A stretch of 30,883 nucleotides of DNA from Actinocrinis sp035946395 (GCF_035946395.1 NZ_DASYZI010000367.1:1-30883); one strand, 5' to 3'; shown: positions 22,012 to 30,689, counted from the first letter of the stretch. The notes: generated by a model not told the origin, from the sequence alone. Numbers and translations: made by a program.

Positions 22012-23856
22012 ATGTGCGGAATTGTGGGGTACGTCGGCGGGAAGCCGGCCTTGGACGTCGTGCTGGAAGGCCTGCGGCGGCTTGAGTACCGCGGCTACGA
22101 CTCGGCCGGGATCGCGGTGCTCGCCGACGGCCGGCTGGACGGCCGCAAGAAGGCCGGGAAGCTGGCGAACCTGGAGAAGGAGCTGGCCGAGCGGCCGCTG
22201 CCGGCCGCTACGGTCGGGCTCGGGCACACCCGGTGGGCCACGCACGGCGGTCCGACCGACGGCAACGCGCATCCGCACTTCGACGCGGCGGGCCGGGTCG
22301 CCGTCGTGCACAACGGGATCATCGAGAACTTCGCCGCGCTGCGGGCCGAGCTGGCCGCGGGCGGCGTGGAACTGCGCAGCGAGACCGACACCGAGGTGGT
22401 CGCGCACCTGCTCGGCGCCGAGATGGAGACGTCCGGCAGCCTTGCCGAAGCCATGCGGCGGGTGTGCCGGCGGCTGGCCGGCGCGTTCACCCTCGTCGCG
22501 GTGCACGCCGACGACCCGGACGCGGTGGTCGGCGCGCGGCTGAACTCGCCGCTGGTGGTCGGGGTCGGCGACGGCGAGGCCTTCCTGTGCAGCGACGTGG
22601 CCGGGTTCATCGGGCACACCCGCGAGGCCATAGAACTCGGCCAGGGGCAGGTGGTGGAGGTGCGCCGGGACGCGGTCGCCGTCACCGACTTCTCCGGCGC
22701 CCCGGCCGAGGCCAAGCGCTTCCACGTGGACTGGGACGTGAAGGCCGCCGAGAAGAGCGGCTACGAGTACTTCATGCTCAAGGAGATCGACGAGCAGCCG
22801 CAGGCGGTCGCGGACACCCTGCTCGGCCGGGTCTCGGCCGGCGGCAAGCTCACGCTCGACGAGATGCGGATGAGCGAGGAGGAGCTGCGCAGCGTCGACA
22901 AGATCGTCGTGATCGCGGCGGGCACCGCGTTCCACGCCGGGCTGATCGCCAAGTACGCGATCGAACACTGGACCCGCATCCCGGTGGAGTGCGAACTGGC
23001 GTCCGAGTTCCGTTACCGCGACCCGATCCTGACCCGCGACACGCTGGTGATAGCGATTTCGCAGAGCGGCGAGACCGCCGACACGCTGATGGCGCTGCGG
23101 CACGCGCGCGACCAGCACGCGCGGGTGCTGGCGATCTGCAACACCAACGGCGCGACGATCCCGCGCGAGTCGGACGCCGTCGTGTACACGCACGGCGGGC
23201 CGGAGATCGCGGTCGCGTCGACGAAGGCGTTCCTCACCCAGCTGATCGCGTGTTACCTGGTCGGTCTGTACCTGGCGCAGGTGCGCGGGGAGAAGTACGA
23301 GGACGAAATCAAGACGCTGCTCGGGCAGTTAAACTCGGCCCCGGCGAAGGTGGCCGAGACGCTGGAGCGGATGGGGCCGGTCCGGGAACTCGGCCGGGCG
23401 CTCAAGGACGAGGGCAGGGTGCTGTTCCTCGGCCGGCACGTCGGGTTCCCGGTCGCGCTGGAGGGGGCGCTCAAGCTCAAGGAACTGGCCTACGTGCACG
23501 CCGAGGGCTTCGCCGCGGGCGAGCTCAAGCACGGCCCGATCGCGCTGATCGAGCAGGACCTGCCGGTCGTGGTGGTGGTGCCGCCGCCGTCCCGGCCGCT
23601 GCTGCACGACAAGATCGTCTCGAACATCCAGGAGATCCGGGCGCGCGGCGCGAAGACCATCGTGATCGCGCAGGACGGGGACGACGCGGTCGCGCCGTAC
23701 GCGGACACGCTGATCCGGGTGCCGGAACTGCCGACACTGCTGCAACCGTTGGTAGCCACAGTGCCGCTTCAGGTCTTCGCCTGCGCCCTGGCCGATGCCA
23801 AGGGCCTGGACGTGGACCAGCCGCGCAACCTTGCGAAGTCCGTGACCGTCGAGTGA
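22012..23856 (+). CDS. glmS: Glutamine-fructose-6-phosphate aminotransferase
   Basis: A 614-residue enzyme making glucosamine 6-phosphate from fructose 6-phosphate and glutamine. The start puts Cys at position 2 (MCGIVGYVG), the N-terminal nucleophile of the glutaminase domain, which includes GHTRWATHG and HNGIIENF. Two SIS domains follow (SQSGETADTLMAL, STKAFLTQ, ELKHGPIALIEQ) and the protein ends PRNLAKSVTVE, as expected. An in-frame upstream ATG at 21949 would bury Cys2 and is rejected. Confidence 0.97.
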   Translation: MCGIVGYVGGKPALDVVLEGLRRLEYRGYDSAGIAVLADGRLDGRKKAGKLANLEKELAERPLPAATVGLGHTRWATHGGPTDGNAHPHFDAAGRVAVVHNGIIENFAALRAELAAGGVELRSETDTEVVAHLLGAEMETSGSLAEAMRRVCRRLAGAFTLVAVHADDPDAVVGARLNSPLVVGVGDGEAFLCSDVAGFIGHTREAIELGQGQVVEVRRDAVAVTDFSGAPAEAKRFHVDWDVKAAEKSGYEYFMLKEIDEQPQAVADTLLGRVSAGGKLTLDEMRMSEEELRSVDKIVVIAAGTAFHAGLIAKYAIEHWTRIPVECELASEFRYRDPILTRDTLVIAISQSGETADTLMALRHARDQHARVLAICNTNGATIPRESDAVVYTHGGPEIAVASTKAFLTQLIACYLVGLYLAQVRGEKYEDEIKTLLGQLNSAPAKVAETLERMGPVRELGRALKDEGRVLFLGRHVGFPVALEGALKLKELAYVHAEGFAAGELKHGPIALIEQDLPVVVVVPPPSRPLLHDKIVSNIQEIRARGAKTIVIAQDGDDAVAPYADTLIRVPELPTLLQPLVATVPLQVFACALADAKGLDVDQPRNLAKSVTVE

Positions 23857-23879
23857 CCGCTGAGGATCCGATCGCTGCC

Positions 23880-24350
23880 ATGAATGTCACCATGATGCTC
23901 TGCGACCACGCCCAAGTGGCCGGAGGCAAGCTCTTCATCGCCGGCGGAGGGTGGAGCGCGACCGACACGCCGACCGCGCCGAGCGCCATCGCGCTGATCA
24001 TCTCCGTGCCCTGGGACCGGACCAACAGCCGGATCCAGTTCGCCCTGGCGCTGACCGACCAGGACGGCCGGGCGGTCAGCCAGATGGGTCCGCAGGGCGC
24101 GGTCCCGACCCGGATCGAGGGCCAGGTCGAGGTGGGCAGGCCGCCGGGGGTCAAGCCGGGTTCCCCCATCGACGTCCCGCTCGCCTTCAACGTCCAGTCG
24201 ATGCTCCTCGACGCCGACTCGCGCTACACCTGGGAGCTGACCCTCGACGGCGAGCAGCAGGACAGCTGGACCCTGTCGTTCGCGACCCGGCCGCGGCAGG
24301 CGCCGGCCGGAGGCTACGGCCCGTCCGACATCGGCTTCCCCCGTGGTTGA
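23880..24350 (+). CDS. Conserved hypothetical protein, DUF6941-like
   Basis: A 156-residue soluble protein without signal peptide or membrane segment. The opening MNVTMMLCDHAQVAGGKLFIAGGGWS and a middle FALALTDQDGRAV look like the actinobacterial DUF6941 family as I remember it; the fold appears to be a beta-rich domain ending in a disordered Pro/Gly tail. An in-frame GTG at 23853 overlaps the glmS stop (GTGA) and would add nine residues, so coupling to glmS is possible. Function unknown. Confidence 0.75.
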   Translation: MNVTMMLCDHAQVAGGKLFIAGGGWSATDTPTAPSAIALIISVPWDRTNSRIQFALALTDQDGRAVSQMGPQGAVPTRIEGQVEVGRPPGVKPGSPIDVPLAFNVQSMLLDADSRYTWELTLDGEQQDSWTLSFATRPRQAPAGGYGPSDIGFPRG

Positions 24351-24365
24351 TCGGGCGGCCGGGCG

Positions 24366-24716
24366 ATGATCGTCGGAGTCGGCATCGACGTGGTGGACAT
24401 CGCGCGGTTCGAGGCGAGCCTCGAACGCACCGCGGGCATGGCGCAGCGGCTGTTCACCCCGGGTGAGCGGGAGCTGAAGATCGCGTCGCTGGCCGCCCGG
24501 TTCGCGGCCAAGGAGGCTCTCGCCAAGGCGCTCGGCGCGCCGGGCGGCCTGCATTGGCACGACGCCGAGGTGACGAACGAGCCGTCAGGCCGGCCGATGC
24601 TCACGGTAAGCGGCACGGTCGCGGCACGCGCCGCGGAACTCGGCGTCGCCGCGTTCCATCTGTCGCTCAGTCACGACGCGGGGATCGCCTCCGCCGTCGT
24701 GGTCGCCGAGCGGTGA
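24366..24716 (+). CDS. acpS: Holo-[acyl-carrier-protein] synthase
   Basis: A 116-residue AcpS, which transfers 4'-phosphopantetheine from CoA to acyl carrier protein. The metal-binding aspartate is D9 in VGIDVVDIARFE, and the second motif is RFAAKEALAKALG near residues 45-57. The C-terminal HLSLSHDAGIASAVVV is typical. The start is 15 bases after the preceding stop, and nnr follows after six bases. acpS-nnr-alr is a common actinobacterial order. Confidence 0.95.
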   Translation: MIVGVGIDVVDIARFEASLERTAGMAQRLFTPGERELKIASLAARFAAKEALAKALGAPGGLHWHDAEVTNEPSGRPMLTVSGTVAARAAELGVAAFHLSLSHDAGIASAVVVAER

Positions 24717-24722
24717 CGGGCC

Positions 24723-26162
24723 ATGCGCCGCGCCTATTCCGTCGAAGCGATCCGGCACGCTGAAGCCGAACTGATGGCCCGTCTGCCCGACGGCGCCTTG
24801 ATGCAGCGCGCCGCGGCCGGTCTCGCGACCGTCGCGGCACGCATTCTGCGCGAGTCCGGCGGCGTGTACGGCGCGCGAGTCACGCTGCTGGTCGGCGTCG
24901 GCGACAACGGCGGCGACGCGCTGTACGCGGGAGTACTGCTGGCCCGCCGGGCAGTGCGCGTCGACGCGATCCTGCTCGATCCGGGGCGGGTGCACGGCGG
25001 CGGGCTCGCGGCGCTGCGCGACGCGGGCGGTCGGATCGGCGACCTTGCGGCGCTTGAGCGCACTGATCTGATCATCGACGGTCTACTCGGCATCGGTGGC
25101 AAGGGCGCACTGCGTGCCCCCGCGTCCGATCTCGCCGAGGCCGCCGCCGCGTCCGGCGCGCCGGTCCTGGCTGTGGACTTGCCGAGCGGCATCGACGCCG
25201 ATACCGGGCAGGTCTCCGGGACGGCGATCCGTGCGCACGTCACCGTGACCTTCGGCGCCTACAAGCCCGGCCTGCTCATCGACCCGGCGGCAGAACGCGC
25301 CGGGGTCGTCGAGTTCGTCGACATCGGCCTGAGCGCGCTGCCGCCGCAACCGGCCGTCGATGCGTTGCAGGTGGCGGATGTCGCGGCGCTGTTGCCCCGG
25401 CCCGCACACACGACGGACAAGTACGGCCGCGGTGTCGTCGGCGTCGCGTGCGGCTCCGTGCAGTATCCGGGCGCCGGAGTGCTGGCAGTGGGAGGCGCGC
25501 TGCGCGCCGGATGCGGCGCAATCCGCTACTCCGGGCCGCGCGAGGTCTCGGCGGACATACTGCGCCGCTGGCCGGAAATCCTGGTCGTGGACGCGCTCCC
25601 GGCGGAGGTCGGGCGGGTGCAGGCGTGGGTGTGCGGCAGCGGCCTTCCGGCCGACGACGCGTACTCGGCCGAGCGTACGCGTCAGGTGATCGAGAGCGGT
25701 CTGCCCACAGTCCTCGACGCAGGTGCGCTGAATTATGTCCACGCGAACGTGGGCACCCACTGCGTGCTCACTCCACACGCGGGTGAAGCAGCCAGGCTGC
25801 TCGGCGTCGCGCGTGCAGACGTCGAAACACAGCGGCTGGACTCGGTGCGCCGCCTCGCCGACACGTTCGGTGCCACGGTGCTGCTGAAGGGTTCGACGAC
25901 GCTCGTCGCCGAGCCCGGCGGGTCGACCGTTCGAGCCAATCCGACCGGGACGCCCGCGCTGGCCACCGCAGGCAGCGGAGACGTGCTCGCCGGGCTGATC
26001 GGCGGCCTGCTCGCCGCCGGACTCGGTCCGCTGGACGCGGCGAGCGTCGGCGCTTACCTGCACGGCATGGCCGGCCGGGCCGCCGGCGACAGCGGGACCC
26101 CGATCTCAGCCGGTGACCTGCTCGCCGCGATTCCGCAGGCCTGGCACAATCTTCAGACATGA
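24723..26162 (+). CDS. nnr: Bifunctional NAD(P)HX epimerase / ADP-dependent NAD(P)HX dehydratase
   Basis: A 479-residue metabolite-repair enzyme restoring damaged, hydrated NAD(P)H. The N-terminal epimerase domain (residues 1 to about 205) shows GVGDNGGDALYAGVLLA, VDLPSGIDADTG and TFGAYKPGLL. The C-terminal dehydratase domain has DKYGRGVVGVACGS, LTPHAGEAARLLG, LLKGSTT and TAGSGDVLAGLIGGLLA, the nucleotide-binding block. The final codon overlaps the alr start (ATGA at 26159-26162), indicating coupling. Confidence 0.95.
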   Translation: MRRAYSVEAIRHAEAELMARLPDGALMQRAAAGLATVAARILRESGGVYGARVTLLVGVGDNGGDALYAGVLLARRAVRVDAILLDPGRVHGGGLAALRDAGGRIGDLAALERTDLIIDGLLGIGGKGALRAPASDLAEAAAASGAPVLAVDLPSGIDADTGQVSGTAIRAHVTVTFGAYKPGLLIDPAAERAGVVEFVDIGLSALPPQPAVDALQVADVAALLPRPAHTTDKYGRGVVGVACGSVQYPGAGVLAVGGALRAGCGAIRYSGPREVSADILRRWPEILVVDALPAEVGRVQAWVCGSGLPADDAYSAERTRQVIESGLPTVLDAGALNYVHANVGTHCVLTPHAGEAARLLGVARADVETQRLDSVRRLADTFGATVLLKGSTTLVAEPGGSTVRANPTGTPALATAGSGDVLAGLIGGLLAAGLGPLDAASVGAYLHGMAGRAAGDSGTPISAGDLLAAIPQAWHNLQT

Positions 26163-27298
26163 ACAGCGCTGAGCCTGCCCGGCTGGAGGCGCGGATCGAT
26201 CTCGCCGCGGTCCGCGCGAACGTGCGGCGGATGCGTGAGGTCGCCGGACCGGCGCATGTGATGGCGGTCGTGAAGGCCGACGCGTACGGGCACGGCATGG
26301 TCGCGTGCGCACGTGCCGCAGTCGACGCCGGCGCGACCTGGCTCGGCGTGGCGCTGCCCGAGGAGGCGCTGGCGCTGCGTGCGGCCGGACTGACGGCGCG
26401 GATCCTGACCTGGCTGCACGCGCCCGGCGACGCGTTCGCCGACCTGGTGCTTGCCGACGTGGACATCTCCGTCTCCGGCCTGTGGGCGCTGCGCGAGGTC
26501 ACCGACGCCGTGCGCACGACCGGTCGGCCGGCGCGGATCCAGCTGAAAGCCGACACCGGCCTCGGCCGCAACGGGGCACAGCCCCGGGACTGGCCGCTGA
26601 TCGTCGAGGAGGCGGTCAAGGCGCAGAAGGACGGCCTGGTGACCGTCACCGGGCTGTGGTCCCACTTCGCCTGCGCCGACGAGCCGCGCCATCCCTCGGT
26701 GGCTGCGCAGCTGGCAGTCTTCCGCGACGCGCTGGCGCTGGCCGAGACCGCCGGGCTGCGACCCGAGGTGCGGCACATGGCCAACTCCCCGGCCGCGCTG
26801 CTGCTCCCGGGCAGCCGCTTCGACCTGGTGCGCAGCGGCCTGGCCAGCTACGGGCTCTCGCCCGCGCCGCACGAGGGCAGCGCCGCGGACTTCGGCCTGC
26901 GGCCCGCGATGAGCCTCGTCGGGCGGCTCGCCCTGGTCAAGCAGGTGGACGCCGGGCACGGCATCTCTTACGGCCACACGTACTACACGCCCCGCCCGAC
27001 CCGGCTCGGCCTGGTCCCCGCCGGGTACGCGGACGGAATCCCGCGCACGGCCTCCAACGTCGGACCGGTCTGGATCGACGGCCAGCGGCACACGATCGCC
27101 GGCCGGGTGGCGATGGACCAGTTCGTCGTCGACCTGGACGCTCAAGAGGCCGGTGTGGGCGACGAGGTCGTCCTTTTCGGCCCCGGGGACCGCGGCGAGC
27201 CCACCGCGCAGGACTGGGCCGACCGGATCGACACCATCGCGTACGAGATCGTCACGCGGATCGGCCCGCGCGTACCACGCGTCTACCTCAACGCCTAG
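26159..27298 (+). CDS. alr: Alanine racemase
   Basis: A 379-residue PLP enzyme producing D-alanine for peptidoglycan. The PLP lysine is K39 in VVKADAYGHG; the barrel continues to the C-terminal beta domain, where the catalytic-tyrosine region GHGISYGHTYYTP and GRVAMDQFVVDL are conserved. The ATG overlaps the nnr stop. CACAAT eight bases upstream might add a leaderless start, but the overlap alone explains expression. Confidence 0.96.
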   Translation: MNSAEPARLEARIDLAAVRANVRRMREVAGPAHVMAVVKADAYGHGMVACARAAVDAGATWLGVALPEEALALRAAGLTARILTWLHAPGDAFADLVLADVDISVSGLWALREVTDAVRTTGRPARIQLKADTGLGRNGAQPRDWPLIVEEAVKAQKDGLVTVTGLWSHFACADEPRHPSVAAQLAVFRDALALAETAGLRPEVRHMANSPAALLLPGSRFDLVRSGLASYGLSPAPHEGSAADFGLRPAMSLVGRLALVKQVDAGHGISYGHTYYTPRPTRLGLVPAGYADGIPRTASNVGPVWIDGQRHTIAGRVAMDQFVVDLDAQEAGVGDEVVLFGPGDRGEPTAQDWADRIDTIAYEIVTRIGPRVPRVYLNA

Positions 27299-27316
27299 CG
27301 GCGAGGCATGAACTGC

Positions 27317-27342
27317 TACCTAGAGGTAACACCCTTTATAGA
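27317..27342 (+). promoter_or_regulatory. AT-rich inverted repeat between alr and the hydrolase gene
   Basis: TACCT-AG-AGGTA at 27317-27328 is a compact inverted repeat, followed by TTTATAGA at 27335-27342, a -10-like island in very GC-rich DNA. It could be an operator with a promoter for the hydrolase, but no clear -35 was found. Confidence 0.3.
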
Positions 27343-27380
27343 GCAGCAAGGGGGCGTGTAAGCGGAAGGGTGAGCTTCTC

Positions 27381-28577
27381 GTGGACGAGAGTGCGTCAGG
27401 TAGTGCGCAGGGCGCGCTACTACAGCGCGCCATACCGCGCAGTGCCGGCATAGTCGGCGCGGCGCTTGGCGTCGTCGCGGCCGGTACCGCCGTCGGCATC
27501 GCGGTCGAGCGGTTCACCATCGGCCGCGCCGTGCGCCGCATGGCGGAGATCCACGACCCGGGAGACGCATTCGGCACGTTGCGCGGGGTTCCGCAGACCG
27601 TGATGGCGGCCGACGGCACCGAACTCTACGTCGAGGTCGACGATCCCTTCGGCTGGCCGCGCACCGTGGACTGGCGGCGGGCCGGCCGGCGCGTCCCGGC
27701 CACGCGAGCGGGACGTCCCGGCCTGCGCGAGTTCCCGACGCTGCTGTTCACCCACGGCTTCTGCCTGCCCCAGGACTGCTGGCACCACCAGCGCGCGGAG
27801 TTCTCCGGCGAGTACCGGATGGTGTTCTGGGACCAGCGCGGCCACGGCCGCTCGGACCGGCTGCGGCCGGACACCGAACTGTCGGTCGAGGTTACCGGCG
27901 AGGACCTGTACGCGGTGATCGAGGCGACCTGTCCGACCGGTCCGATCATCCTCATCGGTCACTCGATGGGCGGAATGACGATGATGGCGCTGGCCGAGAC
28001 GCATCCGGAGCTGTTCGGCGACCGGATCGTCGGCGTGGCGCTGATGTCGACCTCTGCCGGGGAGATCAGCGGCCTTGAGTTCGGGCTGCCGAGGCTGGCC
28101 GCCAAGCTCTTCCACCGCACCGCGCCCGGCATGTTCGACCTGCTCACGAAGCAGCGCGCGCTGGTCGAGCGCGGCCGGCGGGCCGGCGGCGACGTCGGGC
28201 TGGTGCTGACGCGGCGTTACGCGTTCGGATCGGACGCCCCGGAGTCGGTCGTGCGGTTCGTGCAGGAGCTGATCGAGTCGACGCCGATCGAGGTGATCGC
28301 CCGCTTCTTCACCGCGCTGCGGGTGCACGACAAGACCGACGCGCTCCCGGTGTTCGACCGCGTCCCGGCGCTGGTGCTCGCCGCGGACCACGATCTGCTG
28401 CTGCCGCTCAAGCACAGCCGGGCGATGGCCGACGCGATCCCGGACGCCGACTTCGTGATCGTGCAGGACGCCGGGCACGTGGTGATCCTGGAGCATCCGG
28501 ACGAGGTGAACAGCGCGCTGCGCAGGCTGGTGGACCGAGTCGAGGCGCGCCTCGACGAGTCGTCGAACGCCTCGTAG
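27381..28577 (+). CDS. Membrane-anchored alpha/beta hydrolase
   Basis: A 398-residue protein with an N-terminal hydrophobic segment (IVGAALGVVAAGTAVGIAV, residues 24-42). The alpha/beta hydrolase core shows the oxyanion HGF motif (FTHGFCLPQDCWHHQ), the nucleophile S195 in GHSMGG, a likely acid D338 in ADHD and H366 in AGHVVILEHP. The triad is therefore intact. Hydrolases of this type lie between alr and tsaE in many actinobacteria, but the substrate is unknown. GTG start at 27381; GGAAGGG at 27364-27370 is rather distant. Confidence 0.88.
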   Translation: MDESASGSAQGALLQRAIPRSAGIVGAALGVVAAGTAVGIAVERFTIGRAVRRMAEIHDPGDAFGTLRGVPQTVMAADGTELYVEVDDPFGWPRTVDWRRAGRRVPATRAGRPGLREFPTLLFTHGFCLPQDCWHHQRAEFSGEYRMVFWDQRGHGRSDRLRPDTELSVEVTGEDLYAVIEATCPTGPIILIGHSMGGMTMMALAETHPELFGDRIVGVALMSTSAGEISGLEFGLPRLAAKLFHRTAPGMFDLLTKQRALVERGRRAGGDVGLVLTRRYAFGSDAPESVVRFVQELIESTPIEVIARFFTALRVHDKTDALPVFDRVPALVLAADHDLLLPLKHSRAMADAIPDADFVIVQDAGHVVILEHPDEVNSALRRLVDRVEARLDESSNAS

Positions 28578-28587
28578 CGCGATCCCC

Positions 28588-28635
28588 GGGATGCAGCACG
28601 TCTGGGATTCGGCACGTCTAGGATTCAGCACCGTG
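28588..28635 (+). repeat. 16-bp tandem triplication upstream of tsaE
   Basis: Units GGGATGCAGCACGTCT (28588-28603), GGGATTCGGCACGTCT (28604-28619) and AGGATTCAGCACCGTG (28620-28635). The third contains the proposed GTG start, and the junction of units two and three creates TAGGAT (28619-28624), a -10-like hexamer. Confidence 0.7.
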
Positions 28636-29124
28636 GAAGTCACCGTGGTCGATCAGGTTCGGGCGGAAACGGCGCGGCGGACGCAGGAGGTCGCCCGTGC
28701 GCTCGGCGAGCGGTTGCGTGCAGGCGATCTGGTAATCCTCTCGGGCGAACTGGGCGCGGGCAAGACCACGTTCACCCAGGGCCTGGCCGAGGGACTGCGC
28801 GTGCGCGGCCCGATCACGTCGCCGACCTTCGTGATCGCGCGCGTACATCCGTCCCTGGTCGGCGGGGCGCCGCTGGTGCACGTGGACGCCTACCGGCTCG
28901 GCTCGCTCGCCGAGCTGGACGACCTGGATCTGGACGCTTCGGTGGAGGACTCGGTCACCGTGGTCGAGTGGGGCGAGGGCAAGGCCGAGGTGCTGGCAGG
29001 CGAGCGGCTGGAGATCCGGATCGCCCGCGCGAGCCCGTCCGCTGACGCCGACACTGCCACCGACGAGGCGCGCCTGATCACGATCACCGCACACGGCGCC
29101 GACCTCGCAGCCCGCTTCGCCTAG
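28633..29124 (+). CDS. tsaE: tRNA t6A37 biosynthesis ATPase TsaE
   Basis: A 163-residue P-loop protein working with TsaB and TsaD to make threonylcarbamoyladenosine at position 37 of ANN-decoding tRNAs. Walker A is GELGAGKTT at residues 38-46; TSPTFVIARVHP, HVDAYRLGS and VVEWGEGKAE are the other family motifs. GTG at 28633 gives a normal length; an in-frame ATG at 28591 would add 14 residues translated from a tandem repeat. TAGGAT eight bases upstream may give a leaderless mRNA. Confidence 0.93.
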   Translation: MEVTVVDQVRAETARRTQEVARALGERLRAGDLVILSGELGAGKTTFTQGLAEGLRVRGPITSPTFVIARVHPSLVGGAPLVHVDAYRLGSLAELDDLDLDASVEDSVTVVEWGEGKAEVLAGERLEIRIARASPSADADTATDEARLITITAHGADLAARFA

Positions 29125-29131
29125 CCCATGC

Positions 29132-29824
29132 TCACGGCATGACCACGACAACCGTGCCGAAGTTGGAGAAGGTCCACAGCGCCTGGGCGTCAGCCTGGGT
29201 CATCCGGACGCCGCCGGTGCGCGCGGTCGGTGCGGGCGGCATGCCCGTCACGTTGGCCACCGCGTCGAAGCCGAAGGCCGTGGAGCTTCCGTCGACCCTG
29301 GCCTTGTTGAACAGCACCACGTACTGCACCGGCGTCCCGTCCGTGCCCGCCGCCGAGCTCAGTCGGTTCGTCACGCTGAAGTTGCCGGTCGGAGCGGTCA
29401 CCGTGCCGGGCACGACGACGAAGGTGCGTACCACCGCGTTGGACGCGGAGACCAGCCACACGCGCCTGGCGGCCTCGCCGTAGACGATGCGCGGCCCCGA
29501 GCCGGAGTTCGCGGGCAGCGCCGTGGCGTTGGAATGCGTGCCGGACGCAGCAGGCGTTCCGCCCTTGGCCTGCGGGGTGGAGACGGTGCCGCCGGTCTTG
29601 GCTATCGCGCTGCTCGACACCTTCGGCGCGGTCGCCGCGGCCTGCGCGGCCAGCACCGCCACGCCGACCAGCGAGGCGGCGGTCATCACGAGGACCGAGT
29701 ACGTCGCGCCGTGGCCGGGCTTCTTCGGCGCGGCGCGCGAGCCGGACTGCGGGCGTGCCGAAGCGTACTGCGACGGTCCGGCCGACGGTCCGGCGCCGCG
29801 TGACCCGATGCCGCGTCTACCCAT
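29132..29824 (-). CDS. Membrane-anchored L,D-transpeptidase-like protein lacking catalytic residues
   Basis: About 230 residues from the ATG at 29824. A basic N-terminus and one membrane segment (residues 41-61) are followed by an Ala/Thr/Ser/Pro-rich linker and a domain resembling YkuD: RIVYGEAARRVWLVSASNAVVRT, then APTGNFSVTN, and TGGVRMTQADAQALW near the C-terminus. In YkuD enzymes the last motif reads SHGC followed by Val or Ile and Arg-Met; here His and Cys positions hold Thr and Gly (T203, G205). The family link is from pattern memory. An ATG at 29941 could add 39 residues. Confidence 0.7.
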   Translation of the reverse strand: MGRRGIGSRGAGPSAGPSQYASARPQSGSRAAPKKPGHGATYSVLVMTAASLVGVAVLAAQAAATAPKVSSSAIAKTGGTVSTPQAKGGTPAASGTHSNATALPANSGSGPRIVYGEAARRVWLVSASNAVVRTFVVVPGTVTAPTGNFSVTNRLSSAAGTDGTPVQYVVLFNKARVDGSSTAFGFDAVANVTGMPPAPTARTGGVRMTQADAQALWTFSNFGTVVVVMP

Positions 29825-29957
29825 CGCTGCGTCCAATCTGGCCAACGTCGAAGAGCGGCCACTCTCGGAACCGGCGTCCCTGAGGACAAGATTCGGTGAC
29901 CCATCATGCCGCACGGGCCGGGAAGCCGTACCTGATTGCATGCCGGGTAGGGCAATA

Positions 29958-30689
29958 ATGGCTCACGTGCTCCTCCTGGCTTTTGACACTGCGACCCCGG
30001 CGGTGACCGTCGCGCTACACGATGGAACCCGGACCCTCGCCGAACACACCGAGGTCGACGCCCGCCGCCATGGAGAACTGCTAGCGCCCGGGATCCGCAC
30101 GGTGCTTGCGCAGGCCGGATGCTCACGCCACGACCTGACCGACGTGGCGGTCGGAGTCGGGCCCGGCCCGTTCACCGGGCTTCGGGTCGGGTTGGTGACC
30201 GCACAGGCGCTCGCCGACGCGCTCGGCATCGCCGTGCACGGGGTGTGCACGCTGGACATCCTCGCCTGGGCGGTGCGGCACGACGGGCCGTTCGCGGTCG
30301 CCACCGACGCGCGTCGCCGCGAGGTTTATTGGGCCCGCTACGCGGCCCCGGACCGGCGGGTGACCGACCCTGCGGTGGACTGGCCGCACGCGGTCGCGCC
30401 CGAGGTGGCCGGCCTGCCGGTGGCTGGTGAAGGGCCGGTGAAGTACCCGGATTCCCTCCCGATCCCAATCGCCCCCACGCTACCCACCGCCGCCGACCTA
30501 GCCGACTTGACGGTCCGTCGACTGACAGCACCCTTCGCACCCACCTCCACACCCACACCAACACTCACACCCACCTCCACACCCGACGGCTACACCGCGC
30601 TCCTACCGCCCGTGCCGCTCTACCTGCGCCGTCCGGACGCCGTCGAACCGGGCGCGCGTAAGCCGGTGAGCCAGCCGGCGTTGCGGTGA
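29958..30689 (+). CDS. tsaB: tRNA t6A37 biosynthesis protein TsaB
   Basis: A 243-residue ASKHA-fold protein, inactive partner of TsaD. It opens MAHVLLLAFDTATPAVTVAL and carries RRHGELLAPGI and VGVGPGPFTGLRVGL, the family hallmark. Near the C-terminus residues 194-210 form a Pro/Thr insertion (APTSTPTPTLTPTSTPD) absent from typical members, encoded by a stretch with no G on this strand. The ATG lies in a short divergent region with the transpeptidase-like gene. Its stop overlaps the next gene (GTGA at 30686-30689). Confidence 0.93.
   Translation: MAHVLLLAFDTATPAVTVALHDGTRTLAEHTEVDARRHGELLAPGIRTVLAQAGCSRHDLTDVAVGVGPGPFTGLRVGLVTAQALADALGIAVHGVCTLDILAWAVRHDGPFAVATDARRREVYWARYAAPDRRVTDPAVDWPHAVAPEVAGLPVAGEGPVKYPDSLPIPIAPTLPTAADLADLTVRRLTAPFAPTSTPTPTLTPTSTPDGYTALLPPVPLYLRRPDAVEPGARKPVSQPALR

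Noticed and set aside
22233..23853. A long plus-strand frame within glmS that runs into the next gene
   Set aside because: It is Arg/Gly/Ala-rich shadow sequence in a frame shifted against glmS; only the part from 23880 is a credible protein.
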